Below, piece after piece: positions 43,590-54,210 of a stretch of 64,000 bases of DNA. Both the position numbers and the translations under genes were made by a program. A model generated the notes under the pieces. That model did no database searches and was not told the DNA's origin. It saw only the letters and a program-made list of their open reading frames with translations. The stretch is from Clarkia xantiana subsp. parviflora (Eukaryota > Streptophyta > Magnoliopsida > Myrtales > Onagraceae). The stretch lies in assembly GCA_036873135.1 (NCBI GenBank), contig JAPTYO010000059.1, positions 10,409,066 to 10,473,065 on the forward strand, in the 5' to 3' direction. The stretch's first letter is position 1. Each line of letters opens with the position of its first letter.

Positions 43590-43783
43590 TTGTTGTGGAA
43601 TGGGTTTATGATCATCATTAAAAAAGTAGAAGACAGACTTGGTTAACTAAACCATGGAACTAATTCAAGACGACTTGGTAATAAGTAATTAAATAGATTA
43701 TCCAAAGTTTTCCATGGATGGAGAGAGCAGCTAGCTCATGGTTTGTGGACCGATTAGTATTTACTTAGTCTACGAAATTCTTG

Positions 43784-43791
43784 TATAAATA
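43784..43791 (+). promoter_or_regulatory. TATA box, germin-like gene 1
   Basis: TATAAATA, 134 bp upstream of the ATG. Identical octamer in all three copies; copy 2 differs just before it (TTTT instead of TTGT). Confidence 0.75.
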
Positions 43792-43924
43792 GGCATGTAT
43801 AGTATGAAGATCTCTCACAACCACAGCCAATTGATATAATTTTAAAAGAAGAAGAGATACATACATAAACCCTATCTATCTATCTAGCTAGTTAAGTGCC
43901 TCTAGCTATCTCAACAACAGAAGA

Positions 43925-44742
43925 ATGAAGCTCCTTACAGCAGAAATCTTTGTCGTCTTCAGCTTGTTAATCTCAAGTTGCCTTGCCTACGACCCTAGTC
44001 CTCTTCAAGACTTTTGTGTCGCCACCAATGACCCAAAAGACGCTGGTAATTAATGATAATAAATACACTTTCTATATCTATATGTTTAAGTCATGTCACA
44101 ACAAACACGTACACCAATGATCCGCCGTTTTATAACTCTCACCACTAATTAATTTGTACATTCTTCTTACCATGCATGCATGCAGTGTTTGTGAACGGGA
44201 AATTCTGCAAGGACCCGAAGCTTGCAAAAGCCGACGACTTCCTTTTCAGGGGACTCCAGAATCCACGTGACACGGCCAACAAGCTCGGGTCTAATGTGAC
44301 CGCAGTGACTGCTGACCTACTCCCCGGCCTCAACACCCTCGGCATTTCCCTAGCTCGTATCGACTTTGCACCCTATGGTCTAAACCCTCCACACACCCAC
44401 CCTCGCGCAACTGAGTTCCTCGTGGTTCAAGAGGGCACCCTGTATGTCGGCTTCGTGACCTCCAACCAACTCGGGAACAAGCTCTTCACTAAGGTGTTGT
44501 ACCCCGGTGATGTTTTTGTGTTCCCCATTGGTTTGATTCACTTCCAGCTCAATGTCGGTAAGACAAATGCAGTTGCGTTTGCGGGACTCAGCAGCCAAAA
44601 CCCCGGAGTCATCACCATCGCTAATTCCGTGTTTGGGTCGAAGCCACCGATTAATGTGGATGTCTTGACTAAGGCTTTCCAGGTCGACAAAGATGTTATC
44701 AACTACTTGCAGTCCCAGTTTTGGTACGACAACAACAATTAA
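43925..44742 (+). CDS. Germin-like protein, copy 1 (two exons)
   Basis: Exon 1 is 43925-44045 and exon 2 is 44186-44742, with a 140-bp GT-AG intron; the product has 225 residues. A signal peptide of about 21 residues ([21 protein letters not shown]) predicts secretion to the apoplast. Cys31 and Cys48 form the usual N-terminal disulfide. The cupin boxes are intact: [13 protein letters not shown] gives metal ligands His110, His112 and Glu117, and PIGLIHFQ gives His159. One N-glycosylation site is at Asn77 (NVT). Length and one-intron structure are standard for the family. Members are manganese-binding hexamers with superoxide dismutase or oxalate oxidase activity in some cases; which applies here cannot be told. 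The ATG opens the signal peptide. A 188-residue frame from 44176 is only exon 2 plus intron bases. Confidence 0.95.
44046..44185 (+). other. Intron of germin-like gene 1
   Basis: 140 bp, GTAATTAATG...TGCATGCATGCAG. Splits a Val codon (G|TG). The same sequence occurs in copies 2 and 3. Confidence 0.93.
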
Positions 44743-44874
44743 GTAACTCTATATATATAATAATAATAGTGTTGGATGTTGAACTAAATAAAACTAAACA
44801 AGGGCATGCAGTAGCTATTTCCTTGTTAAGCGTGTAAAAGACTGATCTTGTTACTCTTCTTTTGTTGATCATAC

Positions 44875-44880
44875 AATAAA
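44875..44880 (+). terminator. Poly-A signal, germin-like gene 1
   Basis: AATAAA 133 bp after the stop, with another near 44789. Confidence 0.5.
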
Positions 44881-45047
44881 ATATATGTTTGTTTAATTGT
44901 CTTTGGTTTGGTCCCTTCTCTATTAAGTATTATCTACGTATTAATAGCTGATAAACCAGTGGGGGGATCAAAACATCTTTAAATTGAATGTGTGTCCCAA
45001 ACATCTTTACTATTGATATGTCACATATATTGCAACAATATTACAAC

Positions 45048-45320
45048 CACTAGTAGAAAAAGGACTTTTAGCGACATGCGTTTCCTATCGCTAAAATTCT
45101 AAAATTATGACGCTAAAACATTTAGCGACATGTTTTTCCTGTCAAAATCCCGTGAATGAAGGGTCTTTCCACTAATAATATTAGCAACGAGATACGCGTC
45201 TGTCGTTAAGTTTTAGTGACAAAAATACCTGTCGTTGAAACCTTTTGTGACATGCATGTATAATTTAAAGTTTAGCAACAGAAAAAGTCTATCGCTAAAC
45301 TTTCTAATTTAAGGGACAGC
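45048..45320. mobile_element. CACTA-like fragment with TAGCGACA repeats
   Basis: Starts CACTAGTAGAAAAAGGAC and continues with repeated TTTAGCGACATG / GTCGTTAAG words. The opposite end is not found. It was present before the gene duplication, because copy 3 has it at 63667; copy 2 lost its first part. Confidence 0.45.
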
Positions 45321-47032
45321 TATCATAACTGATTTTATATATTGAACTCATCCTTCATTTAAAATATAAATGTAAATTATAAAGGTTCAACACAAGACCT
45401 CCAAATCCTCTTGAAAATTCACTAAATCCAAAATACACTTGTTAATTGATCATACAACATTAATTCAAATGAAACGATTGTTTTCATCTATAACACTACA
45501 AGAAAAATCGACTTTTCCTACAAGCCAAATCGGTCGGAACGTGAATGGGAAAGGCCTTTTCCGGCTGGATTCCGTCCGATAGGGCTTCTCGTAAAAACGA
45601 TAGCAGCTACTTGGTCGGAAACGTTCCTGACGAGAGAAAAAACGGCCGGAAATATTTGATGAGGGACAAAATCGGTTGGGAAGAGGACTGTGCGTTAAGT
45701 CCGTCGTTAAAATTCCTGACCGAAGTCCTGCAGTTTTAAGGATGGCAGCAGAGGCCTAGGAGGCTGCGCTACCGCCCTCTGGACTTCTATTGGCCGGTGC
45801 TAAAGCCGTCCTAGTGAGTTGCATCATCCTGCTGCTGAATATGCGTGTTTAGTAGCGGATGTGTCGTTTCCAACGAAAGCCTTTAGAATCCTATTAGGCA
45901 GAAGTTAATTACGCACATTTAGTCACCCATTACGTTAATACTCAAACTTTCAATTGCAGTTGCATAACCTCGTTGCAATATGGAATCTGTGTTTGGTGAA
46001 TTCAAATTGTGATTTTCAACACTACCGTAGGTGATTCCAATGTTAGTTTTTGGTTTTGATTAGTTCAGATTAAATAGACGTTTTCTGAGTGTTGAAATGA
46101 GCTGCTATATGTTGGCTTCACCGTATTGTGGGTCAATCCTGAAAGTTATTTTTTAGAACGCACGTTTCCGTTGCTAATAGCGACTTGTTGACATGTCAAA
46201 TACTGTTTCAACATAACACATTTAGAATCGGCTAGGTTCAAGTCAAATTGCTTGAATTAGGTACTTTGTACAAGTTCCCGCATGATGCATTCAGGAGTTA
46301 TACTTTTATTCCGTATATGCTATGTTTACGCGTTGGACAACATCTGATGTAACCAAAATTTGTATTCATACATTCATAACAGGGTATAACGACATATTAT
46401 GTTTACAAGGTATGCCTACTGAAATAAAATCAACCATAACATTTCACAACCTTCAAGAAAAATATATCCATAAAACTATCTTCTTCACACCGCAGATTCT
46501 CTCACGTTGATGTACAGCCCGTCTGTAACAGAAGTTGTAGTAAACCCGGCGCTAAGACCTGAAGTGGTCAAGCTATTCAAACCTAGGTAGATGTACAAAT
46601 CAGACCTACAATGAATAGACAAGGTGAGCAACGTACTAAGTGGAAGTATAGGATTAGAAACGAAAGCAGTATGTAATTTTACCTGAGTCTGCTGTATCAC
46701 CGGAATTAATGTCGATTTCACCGTTGGATCAGTGGTAATGGACAACAAGATGAGCTGATGAGAAGACTTGATGAAGAAACCACTTTAATATAGTGGAGAT
46801 TTTACCTGAATCTGTCGTATCGCCGGAATTATGGCGATTTCGCCGTTGGATCAACGACAATGGACAGCAAGGTGAGTGGAGGAGCAGACCTTTATGAAGA
46901 CAGTACTTCAATATAGGAGGGAAAATATAAATAATTGGCCCAAATAAATTCTAATTTCCCCCCAATTTCCACTCTTTTCTCCCTCTTTTTAAGCAGAAAA
47001 TCCAAAATTCACATTCTGACAGAAATCACACT

Positions 47033-47822
47033 TGTTGGGTTACGATTAAACGACAAAGATTAGAGCCAAGTACGTTTATTGGCGATATTGATGAATCGAC
47101 GACCAACCTTGTTTGGAATGGTGAAAAAAGGTAAAAGGTAGACTAGCATCTTTTGAGGAAGTCGACTTTCAGAACGTGATCAATAAAGATAGAAGCGAAC
47201 AAGCTACCAGACCTCTATTTTAAAGAGTAAGTCGAGTCGACCATTAAAAGCTCTCTCAGAAGTAAACCTTCCTCCTAAGGAAAGGTACAGGTGGCGACCT
47301 GCTTCCACCGCCCTAAAAGTAAACCTTCCTCCTAAGGAAACGTACAGGTGGCGACCTGCTTCCACTGCCCTAGAAGTAAATCTTCCTCCTAAGGAAAGGT
47401 ACAGGTGGCGACCTACTTCCACTATTGAAGGAAGAAACCTTCTTGACTAAGGAAGGATGAGCTGGCGACCTGCTTGTCACCTACTTAAGCCGACTCTGGA
47501 CAAAACCTTCCCCAGAGTGTAACCGCCCCACAAAGTCGGTAACATTTTCCCTATAAATAGGTACACACTTTCATTATCTGATTTAAGTTCTAAGATCTAT
47601 CAATTACTCTATATTATTCTCTCGATATCCATTACTGACTTAAGCTTCGGAGTGGAATCAGGGGCCATCCCCACCTCTTTTCAGATCCTCGCCTAGCATA
47701 AAGCCACCAAAGGAAACTAAGTGTCCACGCGACCAAGAAAGATACCTGAGTGAGCTAGCTCCCGGCGAGACTTAGAAGTCCACTACTCAAAGTTCCAAGG
47801 CCACGTCATTTTGTTCCCAACA
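47033..47822 (+). repeat. Solo LTR inside the CACTA-like element
   Basis: 790 bp, TGTTGGGTTACG...TTTGTTCCCAACA, flanked by ACACT (47028-47032) and ACAGT (47823-47827). TATA box at 47552 (CTATAAATAG), and GCTTCGGAGTGGAATCAGGGG near 47644 as in many Gypsy LTRs. The inverted partner element carries the uninterrupted site near 57270-57280. Confidence 0.85.
47261..47431 (+). repeat. 57-bp tandem repeat, three copies, in the solo LTR
   Basis: Units start at 47261, 47318 and 47375: AGTAAACCTTCCTCCTAAGG then GGTACAGGTGGCGACCTGCT. A partial fourth follows. Located upstream of the LTR TATA box. Confidence 0.88.
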
Positions 47823-47905
47823 ACAGTGTTTGCATTAAAATGAGTGATACTGTTTAAAATAATTACATGTACATGCCATTGTATCTGGTTTTGAATTTTT
47901 TTGGA

Positions 47906-48500
47906 TAAAACGCCCTAGTTTATAGAATCATATTACAAATTTGTTCTACAATTTTGGATATACAATATTCGTATGAATACATTAAAAATTTGTATTAATA
48001 AAACGTTCTGCAATACATAACGTACTGTCCTTATGTATAGATTGGTGGATACTGGATACCAGTATGAAGTATCCGTATGTACTAAACTATTCTAGCGTAT
48101 TTGGTTCATATTACATAAATTATATGTTCCACCAACTTTGATTAATACCATGGATTGTATAACCACTTTGTATATCACAACTGCCGTGTAACTAGTGATT
48201 AATCACTAAGTATTGTCGACATACAAGGACATATGTCGACATAAGTACATGTTATGCTCACCACACGTTGGCTGGTCTTCAAGATGAAAAGTATGTGTTT
48301 TATCTTCAAAATGAAATGACTTTACCGCGACGACGATAAATGTTACTACGACAATGGGATTAATGTATGAGCATAAACGAGAATACTTTATATTACCAGG
48401 AAAATGATAACATTTTATACACGGAATATGTTTCAGGACATGAATAACATTTAGCCTGAAAAGTAATATCTTTTGAAAATGCACAATTTCCACTTTTAAA
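47906..48500. other. Intergenic, no feature seen
   Basis: AT-rich. Contains ATGTCGACATA words near 48215-48245. No gene supported on either strand. Confidence 0.4.
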
Positions 48501-48508
48501 AATGAATA

Positions 48509-48598
48509 ATTGGTGGGTATGTCGGTGGGGAAGAGAGCTTCCACCTATTGGTGGGTCTGTGGGTGGGGAAGAGAGCTTCAACCTATTGGCGGGTCAGT
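48509..48598 (+). repeat. Short tandem duplication (about 44 bp, two copies)
   Basis: GGTGGGTATGTCGGTGGGGA...CTATT and GGTGGGTCTGTGGGTGGGGA...CTATT follow each other, each ending GAGAGCTTC(C/A)ACCTATTGG. Confidence 0.75.
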
Positions 48599-49160
48599 TA
48601 ACTTGATGGGGCAAAAATCAAGGCATATATTATCACTTGAAATCAACGGTCCTGATCCGTTTACAGATCTCACCCTCCGGCTATAAAATGAGGGTGATTG
48701 GTTTCAATGTACAATGAGTCATAATGTTCTGTGTCTTCCCACTACATGCACTCTTATCCCTTTCAGTCATAGATTTTGAGTTAACTTGTCGTTCTCAAAT
48801 GCAACTTGTCTTATGTTTTTACTAAGTTTCGGAGTTAGCCCCTCGTGTTAACATGAAATCATGTGGTACTTTTTCGGTCATGGAATGTCAATATTATCGT
48901 AGATGGCGTCGAAGAGACATGCCTATTGGTTGTTTAATTAATAAGGTTAGTCAAGTTGTTTTCAAAAGATGCATTATGAACTCTTGGGCCCTATGTACAT
49001 TTTACAAATTCCGTCTCTGCCAATATGTCTCCCACTAGTTTCTGAGTTCACCTTTAGGGGAACTCATAGGGAAATTGGTATACGCGTCTGGATGCTGCTG
49101 TCTGTGTTTTGCCTACGTAGTCAAAACGTAGACAGCAGCATCCAGACGCGTAATTAGTTG
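48570..49160 (+). repeat. Unidentified dispersed repeat, copy B
   Basis: Diverged relative of copies A and C: TATAAAAT at 48682, GGTGATTGGTTTCAATGT, GTAGATGGCGTCG, AAAAGATGCATTATGAACTC, then a strong foldback at 49081. No convincing protein frame. Confidence 0.45.
49081..49152 (+). other. Near-perfect foldback in repeat copy B
   Basis: A 23-bp perfect arm (TACGCGTCTGGATGCTGCTG...) pairs with 49130-49152. Then comes a 2-nt GT/GT mismatch, a further 6-bp GTTTTG/CAAAAC stem and a 10-nt loop. The size and form resemble a young microRNA precursor, or a recent small inverted duplication. Confidence 0.85.
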
Positions 49161-49395
49161 TTGGAGGAGATTCAAATTAACTGTTGATGAATTAATGGCA
49201 ACGACTTCCGAACTGTTGGGTTCAAGATGGCGAGAATTTTCTACTGCTCATAAGCAAGTTGAAAGAGACGACTCATTGTTTTCAACGATCTAAGCACAAC
49301 GACTTCAACAAAGTAGTGTAATTAGAAACTCATCCACAATATTGTTGGTCTGTAATAACTAGTCATATGTATAGGTTAAGTTATGTTCACAGTTT

Positions 49396-49800
49396 GAAGT
49401 CGAATGTGCTCGTTCATGCTGACAACACTTAAAAACGATGTCAGCCTATAAGTATTGTCACGTTGACATCTCTGTACATTTATGTGAACATAGTAAGGTG
49501 AAAGCATTCTAATGATGAGAGAGATCACGAAGTCGAATGTGCCCGTTCATAATGACAACACTTAAAAACTATGTCAGTCTATAAGTATTGTCATGTTGAC
49601 ATCTCTGTACATTTATGTGATCATCGTACGGTGAAATCATTCTAATGATGAGAGAGATCCCGAAGTCGAATGTGCTCGTTCTTACTGACAACACTTAAAA
49701 ACTATGTCAACCTATAAGTATTGTCATGTTGACATCTCTGTACATTTATGTGACCATAGTAAAGTGAAAGCATTCTAAATGATGAGAGAGATCACGGCAA
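49396..49800 (+). repeat. 133-bp tandem repeat, three copies
   Basis: Units start GAAGTCGAATGTGC at 49396, 49529 and 49662 and end ATGATGAGAGAGATC. By eye, differences between units are few. A single related fragment lies at about 37960-38010. Confidence 0.9.
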
Positions 49801-50159
49801 TAGATTGTAACATGGAGTTCATAGTTTTGTAATTTAATTCTTTCATTTCACTTGACATTTGTAGATTAATGTTGTTAGATGTATATATTTGTATGCAAAA
49901 AAAAATAACATGGCTGTGATCGAAAAATGTGATCTGTCACAAACCAATTGTCGACAACCAAACACCTATGTCGACATTGTGTGATGAAAGAGATACATGA
50001 CTTCAATACGTTGAATGGCTTGAGAATATTTAAGAAAATAAGAAATGTAATGGAAATATTTATCAACAGATAATGTCATTTGCATCAAAAGTATAAACAA
50101 TGTCAGATAAATCTGTTATCACGTTCAAAGAGATATGTATCAACTTTAAACTATGCCTA
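49801..50159. other. Intergenic, no gene
   Basis: Related in part to 37990-38130 (GTTGAATGGCTTGAGAATATTTAAG). Nothing else seen. Confidence 0.4.
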
Positions 50160-51120
50160 TGGGAACTGTGAAAAGCCAATGGTCGAGATTATGTGACTAT
50201 TAGCTTTGCAGGTAATACACCGTGGGCATTAAAGGGCGAGTCTGTCGGTGGAGCACATTAATTATCGTGTAGTTGGGCCTAATTAAAAGACTTTGTGTAT
50301 TACTTCAACCCAACGGCTATAAATACGAGGCGGTTCGTTTCACTTTTCATTCACTCACAACGGTTATGATTCTTCTATGTTCAATGTTATGCCTTCATGA
50401 GTCTAAGCTGTTGAGGATTTGTGCAGGCCACATCTTCTTTAGGTTTTGTAATGTCTCTTGCTTACGAGTTAACTTCTTGTTGTTATATAAACGTGACCCC
50501 CTTGTTTGTTCTGTCATTGATAGGATGCAGCGTTCATTCATCTTCGCCCCGTTTGAAAGTAGTTTGGTGAAGTCAGAATCCATCCTTATGGTCGAAGCGC
50601 CTGTCGCTTCAATTGTTGATGGCGTTGCAGACATACAACAGTCACATGTTTGTAAGTTTCTTCATACTCTCTAAAAAGATGTATTACGAACTCTTGACGT
50701 CATAGAAATACGTATTATGAACTCTTGTAAGGAAGGGAGGTTTGTATCCCCACTTATGGGAGTTCATGTGTGCGCGAGACAGGTTTCTGCTCTTTCAACG
50801 AGTTCAAAAGTGCATGAGAATATCAGGATGACAATTCAGTTTGCAGTACTTTGAGAAGCCAGGTTCTCGCGCACGTCCATTTTAGCGGGTCTTCATGATT
50901 GTTTAACTTGTCATTGTTAAGGTTATGGAGCCCATTCACTTGTGTAGGCCCTCACGATGTATCAAGTTATTGTTGTTGAGGTTATGTTTTTTACAGTACA
51001 ACTGATTTGTTAAAAAGCACAAGCAAAACCCGATTCATCCGTCCCATGTTGTATATCTTCATTTTGTACTTATTATGGATGTTTCAAAGTTTAAATGGTT
51101 AGAGTGGCTTATAGGAAGTA
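50160..51120 (+). repeat. Unidentified dispersed repeat, copy C
   Basis: Best match to copy A. Landmarks are AAAGCCAATGGTCGAGATTA, CGTGGGCATTAAAGGGCGAG, TATAAATA (50318), TTCATTCACTCACAACGG, TTGATGGCGTTGCAGA, TGTATTACGAACTCTTG, a foldback (50770-50884) and TGTTGTATATCTTCATT. The frame 50273-50674 is open and similar in places to 38545-38949, but without a recognisable domain. Confidence 0.5.
50770..50884 (+). other. Foldback in repeat copy C
   Basis: GTGCGCGAGA (50770-50779) pairs perfectly with TCTCGCGCAC (50875-50884). Inner pairing is weaker than in copy B. Confidence 0.45.
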
Positions 51121-51502
51121 AGTACTTTTTATTGTCTGTGTAAGTTGGAAGTTATGTGGACACAATATACTAACGAGTTTATTTTCTAGATTACCCTTAT
51201 TTTTTATACTTTTTTTCAGTCTTGTGAGACGTTTTATGTTCTCACATAACTTTGTCAACGCTGTTACGTCAAAACACGTTTATAATTGTCGACATACCAA
51301 TTTATATATAAGTTGACATAAATAATTTGGATGCACAATACAACTCGCCAGAAGTGTTTGGATGTACATGACAATTTATATTTAGAAAGAGACGATACTA
51401 TCACTAAAGGGATACAATTTTCTAAGAAACTCATACGATTTGTGAAGCCATAATTTATGTTAACAAATTAGACGCTTATATATTCACAATAGCAAACACT
51501 AG
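51121..51502. other. Intergenic, no gene
   Basis: AT-rich sequence without a repeat or gene that I can identify. Confidence 0.4.
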
Positions 51503-52484
51503 GAAGACGACAACATATATGAACAGATGATTTACCAATAGAGTGATAAGATTTACCATGAATATAACAAAGCATTCAGATAATTTGTCAAATCTTTCTC
51601 TGTGATATACATTTCGATGTTACTGAATGAATCTATAGGGTTTGTAACGGCCCAATGGTAGGGTTTTGGTGACAATTACCTACCTTGGTGGTTTAACGGT
51701 GGAGTTTAGTAATTTCGGGGCGGTTGGTGGTTAAATTAAATACTTTGTGGATTTAGTCAATGCAACGGTTTAATAAAAACTACCGTTATGCCCCTTTTAG
51801 TCAACAGCTGGTCTCGTTGTGAGAGAACAACAGTTGAAAATACATGTGTTTTGGCAAAGTATGTTATTGTGAGAGAAGAACAGTTAAACACTTTAACTCC
51901 AATAGTTTGGTTTCTATGATAATGGTGACATGAGTTTAACCCCCTGGACCTGATGGATTTAATCCGCATTTCTTTCAGCATTGTAGGTCCACGATTGGTT
52001 TGGATGTCACCGTTGCTGTCACATATTTTTTTTTAATTCGTCAACACTCCTTCTAGTGATTAATGCTACCTTCATTGTCTTAGTCCCTAAGATTGAGTGT
52101 CCTCAATCGATGGCATATTGGAGGCCAATTAGTCTTTGCATTACAGTTTACAAGATTATCTCCAAGGTCATTTGCCAGAGAATTAAGCCGCTTCTACCGC
52201 GTCTAATCTCTCATTTCCAAACCGCTTTTGTGGCGGGTCGTCTAATTGTGGACAAAATATGGCTTACTCAGGAACTCATTCATACAATTAAACAACGGAG
52301 GCGGGGTAAAATTGGTTTGATGACGGTCAAGCTGGATATGAGTAAGACCTATGACTGAGTGGAATAGGATTATCTAAGAGCAATTTTTGAGAGCATGCAC
52401 TTTCCGCCCTTATTTTCATTGGATCATGACATGTGTTTCTACGACTTCTCTTAAATGGAGCTCGTACTTCTTCTTTTATGCCTT
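51503..52484 (+). repeat. Long direct repeat left of germin-like copy 2 (with LINE piece)
   Basis: Matches 54326-55315 at roughly 90% by eye. Both begin GACGACAACATATATGAACAG and break off inside LINE RT at TTCTTTTATGCCTT. Contains a promoter-like stretch related to repeats A-C (51640-51790) and RT-like sequence from about 51945. This copy is the more decayed, with stops in the catalytic region (TATGACTGAGTGGAATAG). Confidence 0.85.
51945..52484 (+). pseudogene. LINE RT fragment left of copy 2
   Basis: Frames read PGPDGFNPHFFQH (about 51950) and, in 52056-52358, [36 protein letters not shown] and VKLDMSKTYD, all RT motifs of an L1-type LINE. Several stops follow. The sequence is cut at 52484, where the germin-like block begins, and its continuation is found only in the right-hand repeat (54771-57189). 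A non-functional remnant. Confidence 0.8.
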
Positions 52485-52679
52485 AGATAGTTGTTGTGGA
52501 ATGGGTTCACCATCATTAAAAAAAGTAAAAAATAATATTATAGACTCAGTTAACTAAACCATGGAACTAAGTGAAGACTTGGTAATAAATAGATTATCCA
52601 AAGTTTTCCATGGATGGAGAGAGCAGCTAGCTCATGGTTTGTGGACCGATTAGTATTTACTTAGTCTACGAAATTCTTT

Positions 52680-52687
52680 TATAAATA
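52680..52687 (+). promoter_or_regulatory. TATA box, germin-like gene 2
   Basis: TATAAATA, 134 bp before the ATG, preceded by TTTT instead of TTGT. Confidence 0.75.
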
Positions 52688-52820
52688 GGCATGTATAGTA
52701 TGAAGATCTCTCACAACCACAGCCAATTGATATAATTTTAAAAGAAGAAGAGATACATACATAAACCCTATCTATCTATCTAGCTAGTTAAGTGCCTCTA
52801 GCTATCTCAACAACAGAAGA

Positions 52821-53638
52821 ATGAAGCTCCTTACAGCAGAAATCTTTGTCGTCTTCAGCTTGTTAATCTCAAGTTGCCTTGCCTACGACCCTAGTCCTCT
52901 TCAAGACTTTTGTGTCGCCACCAATGACCCAAAAGACGCTGGTAATTAATGATAATAAATACACTTTCTATATCTATATGTTTAAGTCATGTCACAACAA
53001 ACACGTACACCAATGATCCGCCGTTTTATAACTCTCACCACTAATTAATTTGTACATTCTTCTTACCATGCATGCATGCAGTGTTTGTGAACGGGAAATT
53101 CTGCAAGGACCCGAAGCTTGCAAAAGCCGATGACTTCCTTTTCAGGGGACTCCAGAATCCACGTGACACGGCCAACAAGCTCGGGTCTAATGTGACCGCA
53201 GTGACTGCTGACCTACTCCCCGGCCTCAACACCCTCGGCATTTCCCTAGCTCGTATCGACTTTGCACCCTATGGTCTAAACCCTCCACACACCCACCCTC
53301 GCGCAACTGAGTTCCTCGTGGTTCAAGAGGGCACCCTGTATGTCGGCTTCGTGACCTCCAACCAACTCGGGAACAAGCTCTTCACTAAGGTGTTGTACCC
53401 CGGTGATGTTTTTGTGTTCCCCATTGGTTTGATTCACTTCCAGCTCAATGTCGGTAAGACAAATGCAGTTGCGTTTGCGGGACTCAGCAGCCAAAACCCC
53501 GGAGTCATCACCATCGCTAATTCCGTGTTTGGGTCGAAGCCACCGATTAATGTGGATGTCTTGACTAAGGCTTTCCAGGTCGACAAAGATGTTATCAACT
53601 ACTTGCAGTCCCAGTTTTGGTACGACAACAACAATTAA
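52821..53638 (+). CDS. Germin-like protein, copy 2 (two exons)
   Basis: Exons 52821-52941 and 53082-53638, intron 52942-53081. The predicted 225-residue secreted cupin is identical in sequence to copy 1, with the same signal peptide, the Cys31/Cys48 pair, His110/His112/Glu117/His159 ligands and Asn77 glycosylation site. I see one coding difference from copy 1, a silent GAC to GAT at Asp57 or Asp58 (about 53130). The 5' leader and intron look unchanged, so this copy should be expressible if its 330-bp promoter core is sufficient. Beyond that core it is embedded in LINE-derived repeats, unlike copy 1, which could change its expression. Confidence 0.95.
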
Positions 53639-53770
53639 GTAACTCTATATATATAATAATAATAGTGTTGGATGTTGAACTAAATAAAACTAAACAAGGG
53701 CATGCAGTAGCTATTTCCTTGTTAAGCGTGTAAAAGACTGATCTTGTTACTCTTCTTTTGTTGATCATAC

Positions 53771-53776
53771 AATAAA
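53771..53776 (+). terminator. Poly-A signal, germin-like gene 2
   Basis: AATAAA at the same distance from the stop as in copy 1. Confidence 0.5.
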
Positions 53777-54210
53777 ATATATGTTTGTTTAATTGTCTTT
53801 GGTTTGGTCCCTTCTCTATTAAGTATTATCTACATATTAATAGCTGATAAACCAGTGGGGGGATCGAAATCCCGTGAATGAAGGGTCTTTCCACTAATAA
53901 TATTAGCAACGAGATACGCGTCTGTCGTTAAGTTTTAGTGACAAAAATACCTGTCGTTGAAACCTTTTGTGACATGCATGTATAATTTAAAGTTTAGCAA
54001 CAGAAAAAGTCTATCGCTAAACTTTCTAATTTAAGGGACAGCTATCATAACTGATTTTATATATTGAACTCATCCTTCATTTAAAATATAAATGTAAATT
54101 ATAAAGGTTCAACACAAGACCTCCAAATCCTCTTGAAAATTCACTAAATCCAAAATACACTTGTTAATTGATCATACAACATTAATTCAAATGAAACGAT
54201 TGTTTTCATC

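Larger units (their letters stand above)
43590..45610 (+). repeat. Germin-like duplication block, copy 1
   Basis: Shared with 52485-54318 and about 62080-64000. It includes the promoter core, the gene, the 3' flank, a CACTAG-type end (45048) and the start of a CACTACAAG element (45494). Most complete of the three. Confidence 0.85.
45494..47905 (+). mobile_element. CACTA-like element, plus-oriented copy (with solo LTR inside)
   Basis: Starts CACTACAAGAAAAATCGAC. Without the solo LTR it matches the reverse complement of 57188-58920 over about 1.6 kb, including GAACGTGAATGG, GGAAACGTTCCTGACGAGA, CCGACCGAAGTCCTGC-type and AGCCGTCCTAG stretches. No transposase is visible. The right boundary is where the two copies stop matching (TTTTTTGGATAAAACG). 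Confidence 0.6.

Noticed and set aside
44145..44345. Minus-strand frames overlapping the germin-like exons (also 53041-53241 and 62761-62961)
   Set aside because: Shadows of the real exon; they recur identically only because the gene is triplicated.
45545..45739. Frame with SGW.PSD / VGNVPDE peptide, also at 58603-58869 minus
   Set aside because: Considered as a conserved small protein, but it lies in a repetitive CACTA-like subterminal region and includes no start or splice support beyond repeat identity.
48206..48544. 112-codon minus frame with His/Phe-rich content
   Set aside because: No domain, no partner in related segments, AT-rich intergenic context; chance ORF.
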